From positions 186,001 to 250,000 of the forward strand of contig NZ_VKNW01000005.1 of assembly GCF_007474535.1 (NCBI RefSeq): a stretch of 64,000 nucleotides of DNA, written 5' to 3'. Origin of the DNA: Chryseobacterium echinoideorum. GTDB taxonomy: Bacteria; Bacteroidota; Bacteroidia; Flavobacteriales; Weeksellaceae. Of this stretch, positions 44,975 to 54,039 are shown in pieces (the first letter of the stretch is position 1; each line of letters starts with the position of its first letter). The notes under the pieces were generated by a model. It worked only from the letters and a program-made list of their open reading frames with translations, was not told the DNA's origin and made no database searches. The position numbers and the translations under genes were made by a program.

Positions 44975-45361
44975 TTAATTGCTCAGAACTTCAGAAAGAA
45001 GATCAAATTTAGGAATATCAATTTCAAAAGTTTTTTCAGTTTCCATATTTTTGACAATGTATTTGCCTGACATATTGCCTACTCCTGACCGCAGCATTAC
45101 ATTAGAAAAGTAAGCAAAATTTCCATCAGGTTCTATATCCGGAGTTAACCCTATGACTCCATCTCCTACAACTTCCGTAAAACCAAAACCCACATCAAAA
45201 ATCAGCCACTTTCTTTTGAGAACTTTGATTGGAAAATCACCTTCATTTTCAATGATAATATTGTACTTAAAAACGAAACGGTTTTCTGAGGGATAACTGT
45301 TTTTGGCATCGTATTCCGGCACTACCGAAACTTTTATATTCGAAGTAATTTTAGAAAACAT
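44975..45361 (-). CDS. apaG: ApaG family protein
   Basis: 128 residues with ATG at 45361 (a TTG three codons earlier is less likely). A single immunoglobulin-like beta domain: VSVVPEYD, FVFKYNIIIENEG, RKWLIFD, EVVGDGVIGLTP and YFSNVMLRSGVGNMSGKY are the conserved strands, including the GxGxxG-like VVGDGVIG. Cellular role is uncertain; linked to divalent-metal resistance and dinucleotide metabolism in enterobacteria. Convergent with the exonuclease gene, two bases apart. Confidence 0.93.
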   Translation of the reverse strand: MFSKITSNIKVSVVPEYDAKNSYPSENRFVFKYNIIIENEGDFPIKVLKRKWLIFDVGFGFTEVVGDGVIGLTPDIEPDGNFAYFSNVMLRSGVGNMSGKYIVKNMETEKTFEIDIPKFDLLSEVLSN

Positions 45362-45392
45362 CTCATTCAATTTGAGGTAAAAGATACAAAAA

Positions 45393-45415
45393 TCTCGCCT
45401 TTTTTGAAGGCGAGA
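45393..45415 (-). terminator. sucAB terminator
   Basis: Perfect nine-base stem TCTCGCCTT/AAGGCGAGA with five-base loop, followed on the minus strand by TTTTTG; 32 bases past the sucB stop. Confidence 0.85.
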
Positions 45416-45447
45416 CTCTATTAAATAATGATAAAAGAAATAATCTA

Positions 45448-46695
45448 TTATAAGCCCAGACCTTTTCTTTCGTCTCCGTTCATTAAAATTTCTACAGGAT
45501 TGTCGATCGCTTCTTTTACTGCAACAAGGAATCCTACCGATTCTTTACCATCAATAATTCTGTGATCATAAGACATAGCCACATACATCATTGGTCTGAT
45601 AACTACTTGTCCGTCCACAGCAACCGGTCTCTGGATAATATTATGCATTCCTAAAATGGCAGATTGAGGGGGATTGATAATTGGTGTAGACATCATAGAG
45701 CCGAATGTTCCGCCGTTTGTAATCGTAAATGTTCCGCCCGTCATTTCGTCAACAGTGATTTTACCGTCTCTTACTTTTATAGCCAAATCTTTGATATTTG
45801 CCTCAACACTAGCAAAAGACATATTTTCCGCATTTCTCAAAACAGGAACCATTAATCCTTTAGGACCAGAAACCGCAATTGAAATATCACAAAAATCATA
45901 GTTTACTTTAAAGTCTCCGTCTATTGATGCATTTACATCAGGATACATCTGCAATGCTCTTGTCACTGCTTTTGTGAAGAAGGACATGAAACCCAATCCT
46001 ACTCCGTGTCTCTGAGCAAATTCTTCTTTATATTGTTTTCTAAGTCTGAATATTTCAGACATATCCACTTCATTGAAAGTTGTCAGCATTGCAGTTTCGT
46101 TCTTTACGGAAACTAATCTCTGAGCGATTTTTCTTCTTAGAACTGAAAGTTTAGTAGTTGTAGTAGATCTCGAACCTGTCGCCGTCATCGGATTTCCTCC
46201 CAATGCAGGAGCAGCAGCTAATTCCGCATCAGATTTAGATATTCTTCCATCTCTTCCTGAACCTGAAACCTGAGCAGCATCAATTCCTTTTTCGTCAAGA
46301 ATTTTTTTAGCAGCAGGCGAAGGAGTTCCTGTAGCATACGTTTGTGTTGCAGCTGCAGGTTTTGGTGCTTCTTCTTTTGCAGGTTCAACAGCTTTTGGGG
46401 TTTCTTCTTCTTTTTTTGGAGCTTCAGCAGTAGCTGAATTTCCTTCAGGTTTTGCGGCATCTCTGTCGATTAAACAAACCACTTGCCCTACCTGCACCAC
46501 ATCACCTTCTTCAGCTTTTAAAGTAATTACACCACTTTCTTCAGCAGGCAATTCAAGAGTTGCTTTATCTGAATCTACTTCAGCGATGGGCTGATCTTTT
46601 TCAACATAATCACCATCTTTTACAAGCCAGGTTGCAATTTCAACTTCTGTGATTGATTCGCCCGGTGAAGGAACTTTCATTTCTAAAACTGACAT
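45448..46695 (-). CDS. sucB: 2-oxoglutarate dehydrogenase E2 (dihydrolipoyl succinyltransferase)
   Basis: E2 core of the 2-oxoglutarate dehydrogenase complex, handing succinyl to CoA. 415 residues: lipoyl domain with Lys44 in [10 protein letters not shown]; an Ala/Pro/Glu-rich linker (about 80-118); a peripheral-subunit binding domain around [22 protein letters not shown]; then the catalytic domain with His378 and Asp382 in SYDHRIIDG. The lipoyl group is supplied by LipB/LipA. It follows sucA after 42 bases. The E3 gene is not here. Confidence 0.96.
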   Translation of the reverse strand: MSVLEMKVPSPGESITEVEIATWLVKDGDYVEKDQPIAEVDSDKATLELPAEESGVITLKAEEGDVVQVGQVVCLIDRDAAKPEGNSATAEAPKKEEETPKAVEPAKEEAPKPAAATQTYATGTPSPAAKKILDEKGIDAAQVSGSGRDGRISKSDAELAAAPALGGNPMTATGSRSTTTTKLSVLRRKIAQRLVSVKNETAMLTTFNEVDMSEIFRLRKQYKEEFAQRHGVGLGFMSFFTKAVTRALQMYPDVNASIDGDFKVNYDFCDISIAVSGPKGLMVPVLRNAENMSFASVEANIKDLAIKVRDGKITVDEMTGGTFTITNGGTFGSMMSTPIINPPQSAILGMHNIIQRPVAVDGQVVIRPMMYVAMSYDHRIIDGKESVGFLVAVKEAIDNPVEILMNGDERKGLGL

Positions 46696-46737
46696 ATCGT
46701 ATTTTTTATTTTTTTATTGAATATTATTTTATTCTAA

Positions 46738-49554
46738 CTAAGCTGTAACAGGTCTTTTTGCAGGAGCATCATCTCTGTCAAACACTCGGTTGATTACTAA
46801 ATTTTGATTTTTCTCAAACATTTTGTGACTTCCCGGAGCAGGTGCACCGCTAGGAACCGGAGCAACTACCTGAATTCCTGTATCTCTGAAGTTTCTTAAT
46901 ATATAAGACCAAGCTCCCATATTTTCAGGCTCTTCCTGTGCCCAGATAATTGATGTCGCATTATTATATTTCGCAAAAATGGCTTCTATTGCATCACTTT
47001 GTAAAGGATACAGCTGTTCAAATCTTACTATGGCAATATTTTCGCAATTCAATTCTTCCTGCTTAGCGATAAGTTCAAAATATAATTTACCTGAACAAAA
47101 CACTAATTTTTCTACTTTCTTAGGATCTGCATTCGGATCATCCAAAATAGGCTGGAAACTTCCGTTCGCAAAATCTTCAAGCGGAGAAACCACCTTCGGA
47201 TGTCTCAGCAAAGATTTAGGACTCATAACAATTAAAGGTTTTCTGAATGACCATTTTAACTGTCTTCTCAGTAAGTGGAAATAGTTGGCAGGAGAAGTAA
47301 CATTTGCTACCACCATATTTTCATTTGCACAAAGTGTTAAGAATCTTTCCAGTCTGGCTGAAGAATGCTCTGCACCCTGTCCTTCGGAACCGTGAGGCAG
47401 TAACATGACCAAACCATCCTGAATCTTCCATTTTTCTTCTGCTGCAGCCAAATATTGGTCAACAATAATCTGGGCACCGTTTACGAAATCTCCAAACTGT
47501 GCTTCCCAAATTGTTAAAGTATTTGGTGATGCCATTGCATAACCATAGTCAAACCCAAGAACACCATATTCAGAAAGATGAGAATTGTAAACATCAAATC
47601 TGCTTTCAGAAACGTGTCTTAACGGAATATATTCTTCTTCTGAATCTTCAGTTTTTACAACAGCGTGTCTGTGAGAGAAAGTTCCTCTCTCTACATCTTC
47701 TCCGGAAATTCTTACATTATGACCTTCCACCAAAAGTGTTGCATAAGCCAGCCATTCTCCTATTGCCCAGTCTAAATTATTAGCTTCAATCGCTTTTATT
47801 CTGTTTTCAAAAAGTCTGGTAATTTTATTGATAAATTTTTTATCAGCCGGAAGTGTAGACATTTTAACAGCAAGTTCCTTCAGTTTTTCAAGATCATATT
47901 TTGTATCCACAGGTTCTAGTACTGCACCTCTTTTAGCGATTGGAAAATTCGTCCAGTCTTCCGCCATGAAAACATCCATTACGTTTTTCTCAATTTCTTT
48001 TGAGGCATCAAAGTTTTCATCTAAAAGAGCTTTAAATTCCGTCTCCATTTTAGCGATTACATCATTAGAAGTAACACTGTCTTTCAGGAGTTTTTCTTTG
48101 TAAATTTCTCTAGGATTGGGATGCTTGGAAATTAATTTATACAAATTAGGCTGTGTAAATCTTGGCTCATCACCTTCATTATGCCCATATTTTCTGTATC
48201 CTAATAAATCAATATATACATCTTTTCCAAATTTAGCTCTGAAATCAGCGGCGAAATGAATGGCATGAACTACAGCTTCCGCATCATCTGCATTCACGTG
48301 CATTACAGGAGATTCGGTAACTTTTGCAATATCAGTACAGTAGGTAGAAGATCTTGCATCCATATAATTAGTAGTGAAAGAAACCTGATTATTTACCACG
48401 ATATGAACAGTTCCGCCGGTTTTATATCCTTCCAAAGTCATCATCTGAGCAACTTCGTAAGCAATTCCTTGTCCTGCAATTGCACCATCACCGTGAATAA
48501 CGATCGGTAATATTTTAGAATAATCTCCTTCGTATTTATCATCTACTTTTGCGCGGCAGATTCCTTCCACAAGAGCTGCAACCGTCTCAAGGTGAGATGG
48601 ATTTGGTGTTAAATTAATAGAAACTTCTTCCCCTGAAGCCGTTTTAACTTTTTTGGATGAACCCAAATGGTATTTTACATCACCAGAAAATACATCCTCT
48701 TCAAATTCTTTACCCTCAAACTCTGAGAAAATCTGCTTGTAAGATTTACCAAAAATATTTGTCAACACGTTTAGCCTTCCTCTGTGCGCCATTCCCAACA
48801 CGACCTCATCTACTCCCAGCATGGAAGATTTGGAGATCAGTTGATCTAATGCAGGAATCAAAGTTTCTCCCCCTTCCAGTGAAAATCTTTTCTGTCCTAC
48901 AAATTTGGTGTGAAGATAATTTTCAAATGCAACTGCCTGATTTAATTTTAATAAAATCTCAGTTTTCTCATTTTCATTGAGTATAGGGTGATTTTCATTA
49001 ACCTGAATCCATCTTTTGATAAAATCTTTCTCCTCAACATTATTGATATGCATATACTCTATCCCAATCGAATCGCAGTAAATATTCTGCAAATGAGTGA
49101 TAATATCCTGAAGAGTTGATGGTTCCTTCATTCCTGTTTCGGTAGCACAGTTGAATTTTGTGTTCAGATCTGCACTACTTAAACCAAAGTTTTCTATATC
49201 CAGAGTGGGGGTATAATGTCTTCTTTCGCGAACAGGATTTGTTTTGGTAAATAAATGACCTCTAGTTCTGTATGCTTCGATAAGGTTTACCACCTTAAAT
49301 TCTTTTTTTATATGGTCAGGAATTTCACCATTAGATGCAGCCTGAGATACCTGTTGTACTACTGATGCAGAATTTCCCGTATTCTGCACATACTGGATGC
49401 TTTCATCATCACCGTAGTTTTCCAGTGCAAAATCAAACCCTTGAAAAAAGGCTTTCCATGATGGTTCTAAAGAGTCAGGAAATTTTAAATATTGTTGGTA
49501 TAAATCCTCAATTAACTGAGAATGAGCTGCGTTTAGGAATGAAAATCTGTCCAT
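46738..49554 (-). CDS. sucA: 2-oxoglutarate dehydrogenase E1 component
   Basis: Thiamine-diphosphate enzyme that decarboxylates 2-oxoglutarate in the TCA cycle. 938 residues, close to the E. coli 933. The N-terminal E2-binding part (FSFLNAAHSQLIEDLYQQYL) is followed by RGHLFTKTNP, VVLGMAHRGRLNVLTN, the ThDP motif IHGDGAIAGQGIAYE, and the C-terminal half with YHLLRRQL and APGSHKMFEKNQ-like segments. It heads the sucA-sucB operon. Confidence 0.97.
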   Translation of the reverse strand: MDRFSFLNAAHSQLIEDLYQQYLKFPDSLEPSWKAFFQGFDFALENYGDDESIQYVQNTGNSASVVQQVSQAASNGEIPDHIKKEFKVVNLIEAYRTRGHLFTKTNPVRERRHYTPTLDIENFGLSSADLNTKFNCATETGMKEPSTLQDIITHLQNIYCDSIGIEYMHINNVEEKDFIKRWIQVNENHPILNENEKTEILLKLNQAVAFENYLHTKFVGQKRFSLEGGETLIPALDQLISKSSMLGVDEVVLGMAHRGRLNVLTNIFGKSYKQIFSEFEGKEFEEDVFSGDVKYHLGSSKKVKTASGEEVSINLTPNPSHLETVAALVEGICRAKVDDKYEGDYSKILPIVIHGDGAIAGQGIAYEVAQMMTLEGYKTGGTVHIVVNNQVSFTTNYMDARSSTYCTDIAKVTESPVMHVNADDAEAVVHAIHFAADFRAKFGKDVYIDLLGYRKYGHNEGDEPRFTQPNLYKLISKHPNPREIYKEKLLKDSVTSNDVIAKMETEFKALLDENFDASKEIEKNVMDVFMAEDWTNFPIAKRGAVLEPVDTKYDLEKLKELAVKMSTLPADKKFINKITRLFENRIKAIEANNLDWAIGEWLAYATLLVEGHNVRISGEDVERGTFSHRHAVVKTEDSEEEYIPLRHVSESRFDVYNSHLSEYGVLGFDYGYAMASPNTLTIWEAQFGDFVNGAQIIVDQYLAAAEEKWKIQDGLVMLLPHGSEGQGAEHSSARLERFLTLCANENMVVANVTSPANYFHLLRRQLKWSFRKPLIVMSPKSLLRHPKVVSPLEDFANGSFQPILDDPNADPKKVEKLVFCSGKLYFELIAKQEELNCENIAIVRFEQLYPLQSDAIEAIFAKYNNATSIIWAQEEPENMGAWSYILRNFRDTGIQVVAPVPSGAPAPGSHKMFEKNQNLVINRVFDRDDAPAKRPVTA

Positions 49555-49600
49555 TATTACAGTTTATCTATTATTAAATTTTGTTCAACGTATTAATCCT

Positions 49601-49608
49601 CAAATTTA
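49601..49608 (-). promoter_or_regulatory. Putative -7 box of sucA
   Basis: Minus-strand TAAATTTG about 47 bases before the sucA ATG; a second TATTTTTG (complement of 49634-49641) lies further upstream. Either could be used. Confidence 0.4.
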
Positions 49609-49664
49609 ATAAAAAAAACCGACTTGGGAATGACAAAAATAATATGATTTTTTTTGTCTGAATT

Positions 49665-50705
49665 TTATTTATAGACTGATAATGAAAGTTTCATATTGAC
49701 CGAATTTCCTTCGGAAGGAGATTCTATAAAAGTCTGATACACATCTCCAAATCTCATTTCGTCTTTTTTTGCCTGTTGGATGAGCTGCTGAATTGCTTTT
49801 ATTCTTCCTTCGTAAGATCCTTTATAATAAATCACATAGTTTTGGGTTGCGCTTACTGATCTGAAGTTGAAATTGTTATCATTAATTCCTATTTTTTTAG
49901 ACAACGGTATACCCAGGAAATAAGAAACTTCTTTATCTTTGAAATTATCTGCATCGGTAATCAAAACAGGATACCCGATTTCATCATTTTTTTTACCAAG
50001 ATCCATCGTCACAAAGTTGTTGACTTTATTAAAATTCATTACGATATTTTTATATAAAGCATCTTTTTTGTTTGATGTGCTTACATTAACGCCCAAAATC
50101 ATTTTTTCATCTTCTTTTTCAACCATCACGCTGTCATATTTAATGGTAGCGAGCATATTATCTTTTTCAACTTTATTACTCAGAACATTTTTAAGATTGA
50201 GCATACTTTTATCAATATTATCTGCAAATTTATCTTCTGTCCAAAAATTCTGAGCTCTTGATAAAAGCGGTAGTTTTGGAGTATGTACAAACCAGGTTAT
50301 TTTTGTTTTTTCGGCAGAAACAGGAGTAAATTTCACATCAATAAGTGTAGGGTTTTCGTCTTCATCTTCAAAAAGCTGATACCTTAAAGTTTTATTCGGA
50401 TTTGAGTATCTGATAAACATTTCACCTCCATCTTCGCTCATTGGATCATTGTAGCTAATTGCGCTACCCTGCCCTTCATAGGGAAGATAATAGTCTATAA
50501 CGATGTTTTTTGAACTTGCAAAAAAATTATTCCACCGGGTAAAATTCTGGAGATTATCAAACTGATTAAAAACTTTCTCCAAGGGAAAATCAATTTCTTT
50601 TTCAATGGTAAATTTCTTGCTTTCATCCACAAAAAAATACATAGAAGCTGCATAAACCCCTACCAGCAAAGCTATAATAACCGTTGTAATTTTGATAAAA
50701 CGCAT
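49665..50705 (-). CDS. Membrane-anchored SRPBCC / GyrI-like two-domain protein
   Basis: 346 residues from the ATG at 50705; the longer ORF start is a TTG upstream of the -7 box. One N-terminal helix (about 4-22) anchors a SRPBCC-like domain (FTIEKEIDFPLEKVFNQFDN, then FTRWNNFFASSKN) reaching to about residue 175. A C-terminal domain from about 190 ends in a GyrI-like effector-binding pattern (YYKGSYEGRIKAIQQLIQ). The pairing suggests binding of a hydrophobic ligand at the membrane. Function unknown. Confidence 0.8.
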   Translation of the reverse strand: MRFIKITTVIIALLVGVYAASMYFFVDESKKFTIEKEIDFPLEKVFNQFDNLQNFTRWNNFFASSKNIVIDYYLPYEGQGSAISYNDPMSEDGGEMFIRYSNPNKTLRYQLFEDEDENPTLIDVKFTPVSAEKTKITWFVHTPKLPLLSRAQNFWTEDKFADNIDKSMLNLKNVLSNKVEKDNMLATIKYDSVMVEKEDEKMILGVNVSTSNKKDALYKNIVMNFNKVNNFVTMDLGKKNDEIGYPVLITDADNFKDKEVSYFLGIPLSKKIGINDNNFNFRSVSATQNYVIYYKGSYEGRIKAIQQLIQQAKKDEMRFGDVYQTFIESPSEGNSVNMKLSLSVYK

Positions 50706-50709
50706 TGCA

Positions 50710-50717
50710 CAAAAGTA
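50710..50717 (-). promoter_or_regulatory. Putative -7 box of the SRPBCC gene
   Basis: Minus-strand TACTTTTG, four bases before the ATG at 50705. It makes the longer TTG start impossible and predicts a nearly leaderless mRNA. Confidence 0.5.
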
Positions 50718-50731
50718 ATACAAATAAAAAA

Positions 50732-50753
50732 AGTGACCAATATGTTGATCACT
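50732..50753 (-). terminator. glg operon terminator
   Basis: Imperfect stem AGTGATCAAC..TTGGTCACT on the minus strand followed by seven T, between the glgC stop and the SRPBCC promoter. Confidence 0.6.
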
Positions 50754-50772
50754 CTTGTTTTTTTATTTTTGC

Positions 50773-50886
50773 TGGGTGTTGGAAGTTTGGTGTTGGATGC
50801 TTGATATTCGGCTGTTAATTTTTTTAATAAAATAATTAAACCTCAAGTTATTATTTCACACACGCACGACATCCAGTATCAAGATT
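50773..50886. repeat. Degenerate low-complexity repeats after glgC
   Basis: GGGTGTTGGAAGTTTGGTGT then TGGATGCTTGATATTCGG (50775-50811), and the inverted relative ACATCCAGTATCAAG (50870-50884). They share ATCCA and TATCAAG words and resemble the CAACCAAC-type repeats seen in trpF. Confidence 0.4.
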
Positions 50887-50892
50887 TCCGCT

Positions 50893-52161
50893 TTATCCTA
50901 TGTGCGTTCCAGATGTAATGACAGCTCCTTTTTTTACCACAACAATGCCGTCCTGTACAGAGTGAGTGCCATAATCACCATCCTGAAGATGTTTTCCGCC
51001 GATAATTCTAACATTGTCACCAATGTAGCAGTTTTTATCTAAAATTGCTCTCTCAATGTAACAGTATTTTCCGATTCCCATGTTGGGTAATCCTTTTTTA
51101 TCGTTTTGAACAATTTCAGCGGTGTTCTGATAAAAATCTGCGCCCATAATGTAAGAATTAACAATGGTACTTCCTTTATCAATTCTAGTACGGTTTCCTA
51201 TTACCGAATTTTCGATTTTATCTGCCATAATGATGGAACCGTCTCCAAAAACCGCTTTACTCACATAAGATCCATTTACCTTAGATGGCGGTAACATTCT
51301 TGCACGGGTAAAAATCGGTGAAGAAGAAAACAGATTAAACTGAGGAAAATCCTGGCAAAGATCCAAGTTGGCTTCATAAAAAGATTCAATAGTTCCGATG
51401 TCTGTCCAGTACCCTTCATACTGATAGCTCAATGTAGTATATTTTCCGATAGAACTTGGGATAATGTCTTTTCCAAAATCATCACCCGCTCCTTCCTCAA
51501 ACATTTTTTTGAGTATAGATTTAGTGAAGATATAAATTCCCATTGAAGCAAGATATTCCTTACCCTGCATTCTGTTGTTTTCAGAAACTTCCGACTGAAG
51601 ACCGTTTAATGCTTCAAAGCCCGGTTTTTCTATAAACGAGGTGATATTTCCTTCATCATCAGATTTCAAAATCCCAAAACCTGTCGCATCTTTAGCATTT
51701 ACAGGAATTGTTGCAATAGTAACATCACCCCCTTTTTCGATATGGAAATTCAGCATTTCTCTGAAATCCATCTGATATAATTGGTCTCCCGAAAGAATTA
51801 AAATATATTCATAATCGTACTTTTCCAAATGTTTCATAGACTGCCTTACAGCATCTGCTGTCCCCTGAAACCAGCTGTCGCTGTCAACATTCTGCTCAGC
51901 AGCCAGAATATCCACAAAACCTTTACTGAAAATATCAAAATGATATGAGTTTTTGATGTGTGAATTTAAAGATGCAGAGTTAAACTGTGTAAGGACAAGA
52001 ATTTTGTTTAATCCTGAATTTAAACAGTTGGAAATAGGAATATCAACCAGTCTGTATTTTCCTGCAATTGGAACTGCAGGTTTTGATCTTGAATACGTTA
52101 AGGGAAAAAGTCTCGTTCCTCTGCCTCCTCCTAAAACAATTGAAATAACATTTCGGTTCAT
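50893..52161 (-). CDS. glgC: Glucose-1-phosphate adenylyltransferase
   Basis: Makes ADP-glucose for glycogen. 422 residues. The nucleotide site GGGRGTRLFPLT (11-22) and KPAVPIAGKYRLVDIPISNC (27-46) hold the catalytic and regulatory residues; SGDQLYQMD and IEKPGFEAL follow. The C-terminal left-handed beta-helix binds allosteric effectors. Last gene of the minus-strand glgB-glgA-x-glgC operon, 40 bases after the small secreted protein gene. Confidence 0.96.
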   Translation of the reverse strand: MNRNVISIVLGGGRGTRLFPLTYSRSKPAVPIAGKYRLVDIPISNCLNSGLNKILVLTQFNSASLNSHIKNSYHFDIFSKGFVDILAAEQNVDSDSWFQGTADAVRQSMKHLEKYDYEYILILSGDQLYQMDFREMLNFHIEKGGDVTIATIPVNAKDATGFGILKSDDEGNITSFIEKPGFEALNGLQSEVSENNRMQGKEYLASMGIYIFTKSILKKMFEEGAGDDFGKDIIPSSIGKYTTLSYQYEGYWTDIGTIESFYEANLDLCQDFPQFNLFSSSPIFTRARMLPPSKVNGSYVSKAVFGDGSIIMADKIENSVIGNRTRIDKGSTIVNSYIMGADFYQNTAEIVQNDKKGLPNMGIGKYCYIERAILDKNCYIGDNVRIIGGKHLQDGDYGTHSVQDGIVVVKKGAVITSGTHIG

Positions 52162-52201
52162 AGTTATTTGTGGTTTATTTGTAGATTTAGAATCTATTGA
52201 A

Positions 52202-52621
52202 TTATTTATTATTTATTTTATTAATTTCCTGTAATTTTTTAGCTTCGAGCTTTTCCATTTCAGCTTCTATCATATTCCTGTTCTTATTAAGCTCTGCCAG
52301 TTTTTGTTCTTTCTTTTCTATTTGTTTCAGAATTTTTTTCTGTTCGGATCTGTTATATTCTGTTTGTAGTTCAGTCTCCGTTTTTGAAGATCTTTCATTA
52401 AGCTTATCAAGATATTTTTGATAAAATGACAACATCTTTTCTGAAGACATCATTGGCTGGGAAGTCATAAACCTGTTAAACCTCCTTTGTTCCTCATTAA
52501 TCATCATCATTCGGTTTTGCTGCTGCATCGTGCGCATCATATTCTCTGTATTATGATTTTGAGCCATTAATCCTTTAGACAAAATTAAAAATGCAGTAGC
52601 AGACAAAAATCGAAGACTCAT
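52202..52621 (-). CDS. Small secreted coiled-coil protein in the glg operon
   Basis: 139 residues: signal peptide (about 1-20, ending LMAQ), a Met/Gln/Asn-rich segment (MMRTMQQQNRMMMIN), then a long charged coiled coil to the end (KLNERSSKTETELQ onward). No known domain. It lies between glgA (10 bases) and glgC (40 bases), yet glycogen is cytoplasmic, so an exported helper is odd. It might belong to a different process and share the operon by chance. Confidence 0.7.
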   Translation of the reverse strand: MSLRFLSATAFLILSKGLMAQNHNTENMMRTMQQQNRMMMINEEQRRFNRFMTSQPMMSSEKMLSFYQKYLDKLNERSSKTETELQTEYNRSEQKKILKQIEKKEQKLAELNKNRNMIEAEMEKLEAKKLQEINKINNK

Positions 52622-52631
52622 TATACTGGTT

Positions 52632-54038
52632 TTAGTTTTTATATAAAGCTATGTATTTTTCTGCTGATTTCTCCCATGCAAAATCAAATTTCATATTAGA
52701 AATAACCAATTCATCCATTTTCGTTTTGTCTTTGTAAATCTGAAGACCTCTGCTCATCGCATGAACAATATCATCTACTCCCGGATAAGTGAAATTAAGC
52801 CCTGAGCCGCCTGTCGAAATATCTTTCACCGTATCTCTCAAACCTCCTGTATAAGTTACAACAGGTACTGTTCCGTATCTCATGGCATACATCTGATTGA
52901 GTCCGCAAGGCTCTACTCGTGAAGGCATCAACAAAAAATCTGCCGAAGCGTATATTTTGTGCGAAAGATGTTCTTTATATCCAATATCTGACGCAAAATT
53001 AGAATAAACAGAATCTAATTCTTTGAGCTGTTGTTCCAGATAAGAGTTTCCTGAGCCTAGTACGATAATATTCAGACCTCCAAAGCTTTGTTTTATGCTT
53101 CGCCATATCACATCCGGAAGGAGATCTGCACCTTTTTCGGTAGCAAACCTCCCGATAAATGCAAAAAGCGGGAGATTGGGGTTAAGACCATATTCATTAC
53201 AAAGTTTTTCTTTATTCTTTCTTTTTATTTTGAGTGCATTTTTAATATTAAAATTAAAATCAATCATTGGATCACTCTGCGGATTCCAGACATCGGTATC
53301 AATTCCGTTGATAATCCCGAAAGCCTTTGAAAACTCTTCCCGTACAAGACTTTCCAAGCCTCTGAAGCTTACAAAAAGTTCTTCAAGATATCCTTCAGAA
53401 ACCGCTGTAAAAGCGTGGCAGCACTTAATCATGCTTGCCAAAGGATTGATTAAACCATTCCAGTCTAGAAGTCCCCATTTATATTGATCGAAAGAAGGTA
53501 TATACCGCGCCATTTCCCAGCTCATCATTCCCTGATATTCACCATTATGAATAGTTCCGATCGTTTTCACTCCTTTTAAAAAGTCAAATTCAGGACAGTT
53601 TTCTATCATAAAAGGAACTAAACCTGTATGATAATCGTGACAATGCAAAACGTCAGGACGGATTTTCATCGCTGAGAGCCAATGAAGAATTCCGTGCTGA
53701 AAAGCTAAAAACTGAAAACTTTCATCCTGATAGCCGTACGGATTTTCACGATCAAGCAATCCCGGAATTTTCACCATATACAGCTCAAATCCTAAAACAT
53801 TCGTGCGCTCTTTCATTACCTGAACCTGCAGCATATTGGGTCCCTGATGAATAAAGCCGTCAAAAACTAGCTCAAAATCATAATCGTAAACAAAATGTTT
53901 GTTGTACCAAGGCATTACAACTTTGGCATCAATATTTTTTATTTTGTTCTGATATTTTGGAAGTGCTCCTACAACATCAGCAAGCCCGCCCACTTTAGCG
54001 ACAGGATAACATTCTGTACTGAGATGAAATATTGTCAT
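52632..54038 (-). CDS. glgA: Glycogen synthase (ADP-glucose type)
   Basis: GT5 enzyme extending alpha-1,4-glucan from ADP-glucose. 468 residues, normal. The ADP-glucose site KVGGLADVVG (15-24) is intact; HCHDYHTGLVPF, IGRFATEKGADLLP and PSRVEPCGLNQMYAMRYGT (the C-terminal GT-B signature with catalytic Glu) follow. It starts one base after the glgB stop, so the two are tightly coupled. Confidence 0.96.
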   Translation of the reverse strand: MTIFHLSTECYPVAKVGGLADVVGALPKYQNKIKNIDAKVVMPWYNKHFVYDYDFELVFDGFIHQGPNMLQVQVMKERTNVLGFELYMVKIPGLLDRENPYGYQDESFQFLAFQHGILHWLSAMKIRPDVLHCHDYHTGLVPFMIENCPEFDFLKGVKTIGTIHNGEYQGMMSWEMARYIPSFDQYKWGLLDWNGLINPLASMIKCCHAFTAVSEGYLEELFVSFRGLESLVREEFSKAFGIINGIDTDVWNPQSDPMIDFNFNIKNALKIKRKNKEKLCNEYGLNPNLPLFAFIGRFATEKGADLLPDVIWRSIKQSFGGLNIIVLGSGNSYLEQQLKELDSVYSNFASDIGYKEHLSHKIYASADFLLMPSRVEPCGLNQMYAMRYGTVPVVTYTGGLRDTVKDISTGGSGLNFTYPGVDDIVHAMSRGLQIYKDKTKMDELVISNMKFDFAWEKSAEKYIALYKN

Positions 54039-54039
54039 T

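Noticed and set aside
47499..48103. Antisense ORFs in sucA
   Set aside because: Shadows of a strongly conserved coding sequence, without starts or motifs of their own.
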